Origin: Brucellaceae bacterium
GTDB lineage: Bacteria > Pseudomonadota > Alphaproteobacteria > Rhizobiales > Rhizobiaceae
NCBI GenBank assembly: GCA_031253705.1
Contig: JAIRVW010000297.1
Location: 1 to 6,083 of the forward strand
DNA length: 6,083 nt
Direction: 5' to 3'
The first letter of the stretch is position 1; every line of letters begins with the position of its first letter. A program made the position numbers and the translations under genes. Below the pieces are notes generated by a model. The model ran no database searches. It was not told the origin of the DNA and worked only from the letters and a program-made list of their open reading frames with translations. Positions 6,071 to 6,083 of this stretch are shown here, piece after piece.

Positions 6071-6083
6071 TATAAGAAACCCC

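Overview
The window looks like alphaproteobacterial chromosome. It is most likely from the Brucellaceae (Ochrobactrum/Pseudochrobactrum type). The main reason is a full-length gene whose product closely resembles the serine D-aminopeptidase (DAP) first described in Ochrobactrum anthropi. Base composition looks close to half G+C by eye, lower than I expect for Brucella itself. The genus is an inference. I see no RNA genes, insertion sequences, phage genes or CRISPR repeats.

Left part (1-2669, all + strand): three co-directional one-carbon/flavin genes. The first, cut by the left edge, is a MetE C-terminal-domain-only ('core') methionine synthase of the MesD type. It is followed by an 18-bp perfect stem-loop, then a RutF/HpaC-type NAD(P)H:flavin reductase, then a divergent methylenetetrahydrofolate-reductase-like protein. 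The gaps are 187 and 157 bp, so this is a gene neighbourhood rather than a tight operon. MesD enzymes are reported to need oxygen and a DUF1852 protein (MesX) instead of methyl-folate or cobalamin. A flavin reductase beside mesD therefore suggests a reduced-flavin/O2 step in methyl-group supply. This is the most interesting system here. MesX itself, if present, should lie just outside the left edge.

Middle (2670-4226): a 249-bp convergent gap with a strong terminator hairpin, then a minus-strand 12-helix MFS transporter of the metabolite:H+ symporter (MHS) family. Its start is fixed by an excellent Shine-Dalgarno sequence.

Right part (4227-6083): a 275-bp divergent intergenic region holds a promoter-like pair, a 15-bp perfect palindrome just downstream of it, and an imperfect inverted repeat just upstream of it. 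The D-aminopeptidase gene follows, complete, ending 13 bases before the window ends. The divergent transporter and peptidase may be co-regulated, with the transporter bringing in a related small substrate, but the sequence does not name that substrate.
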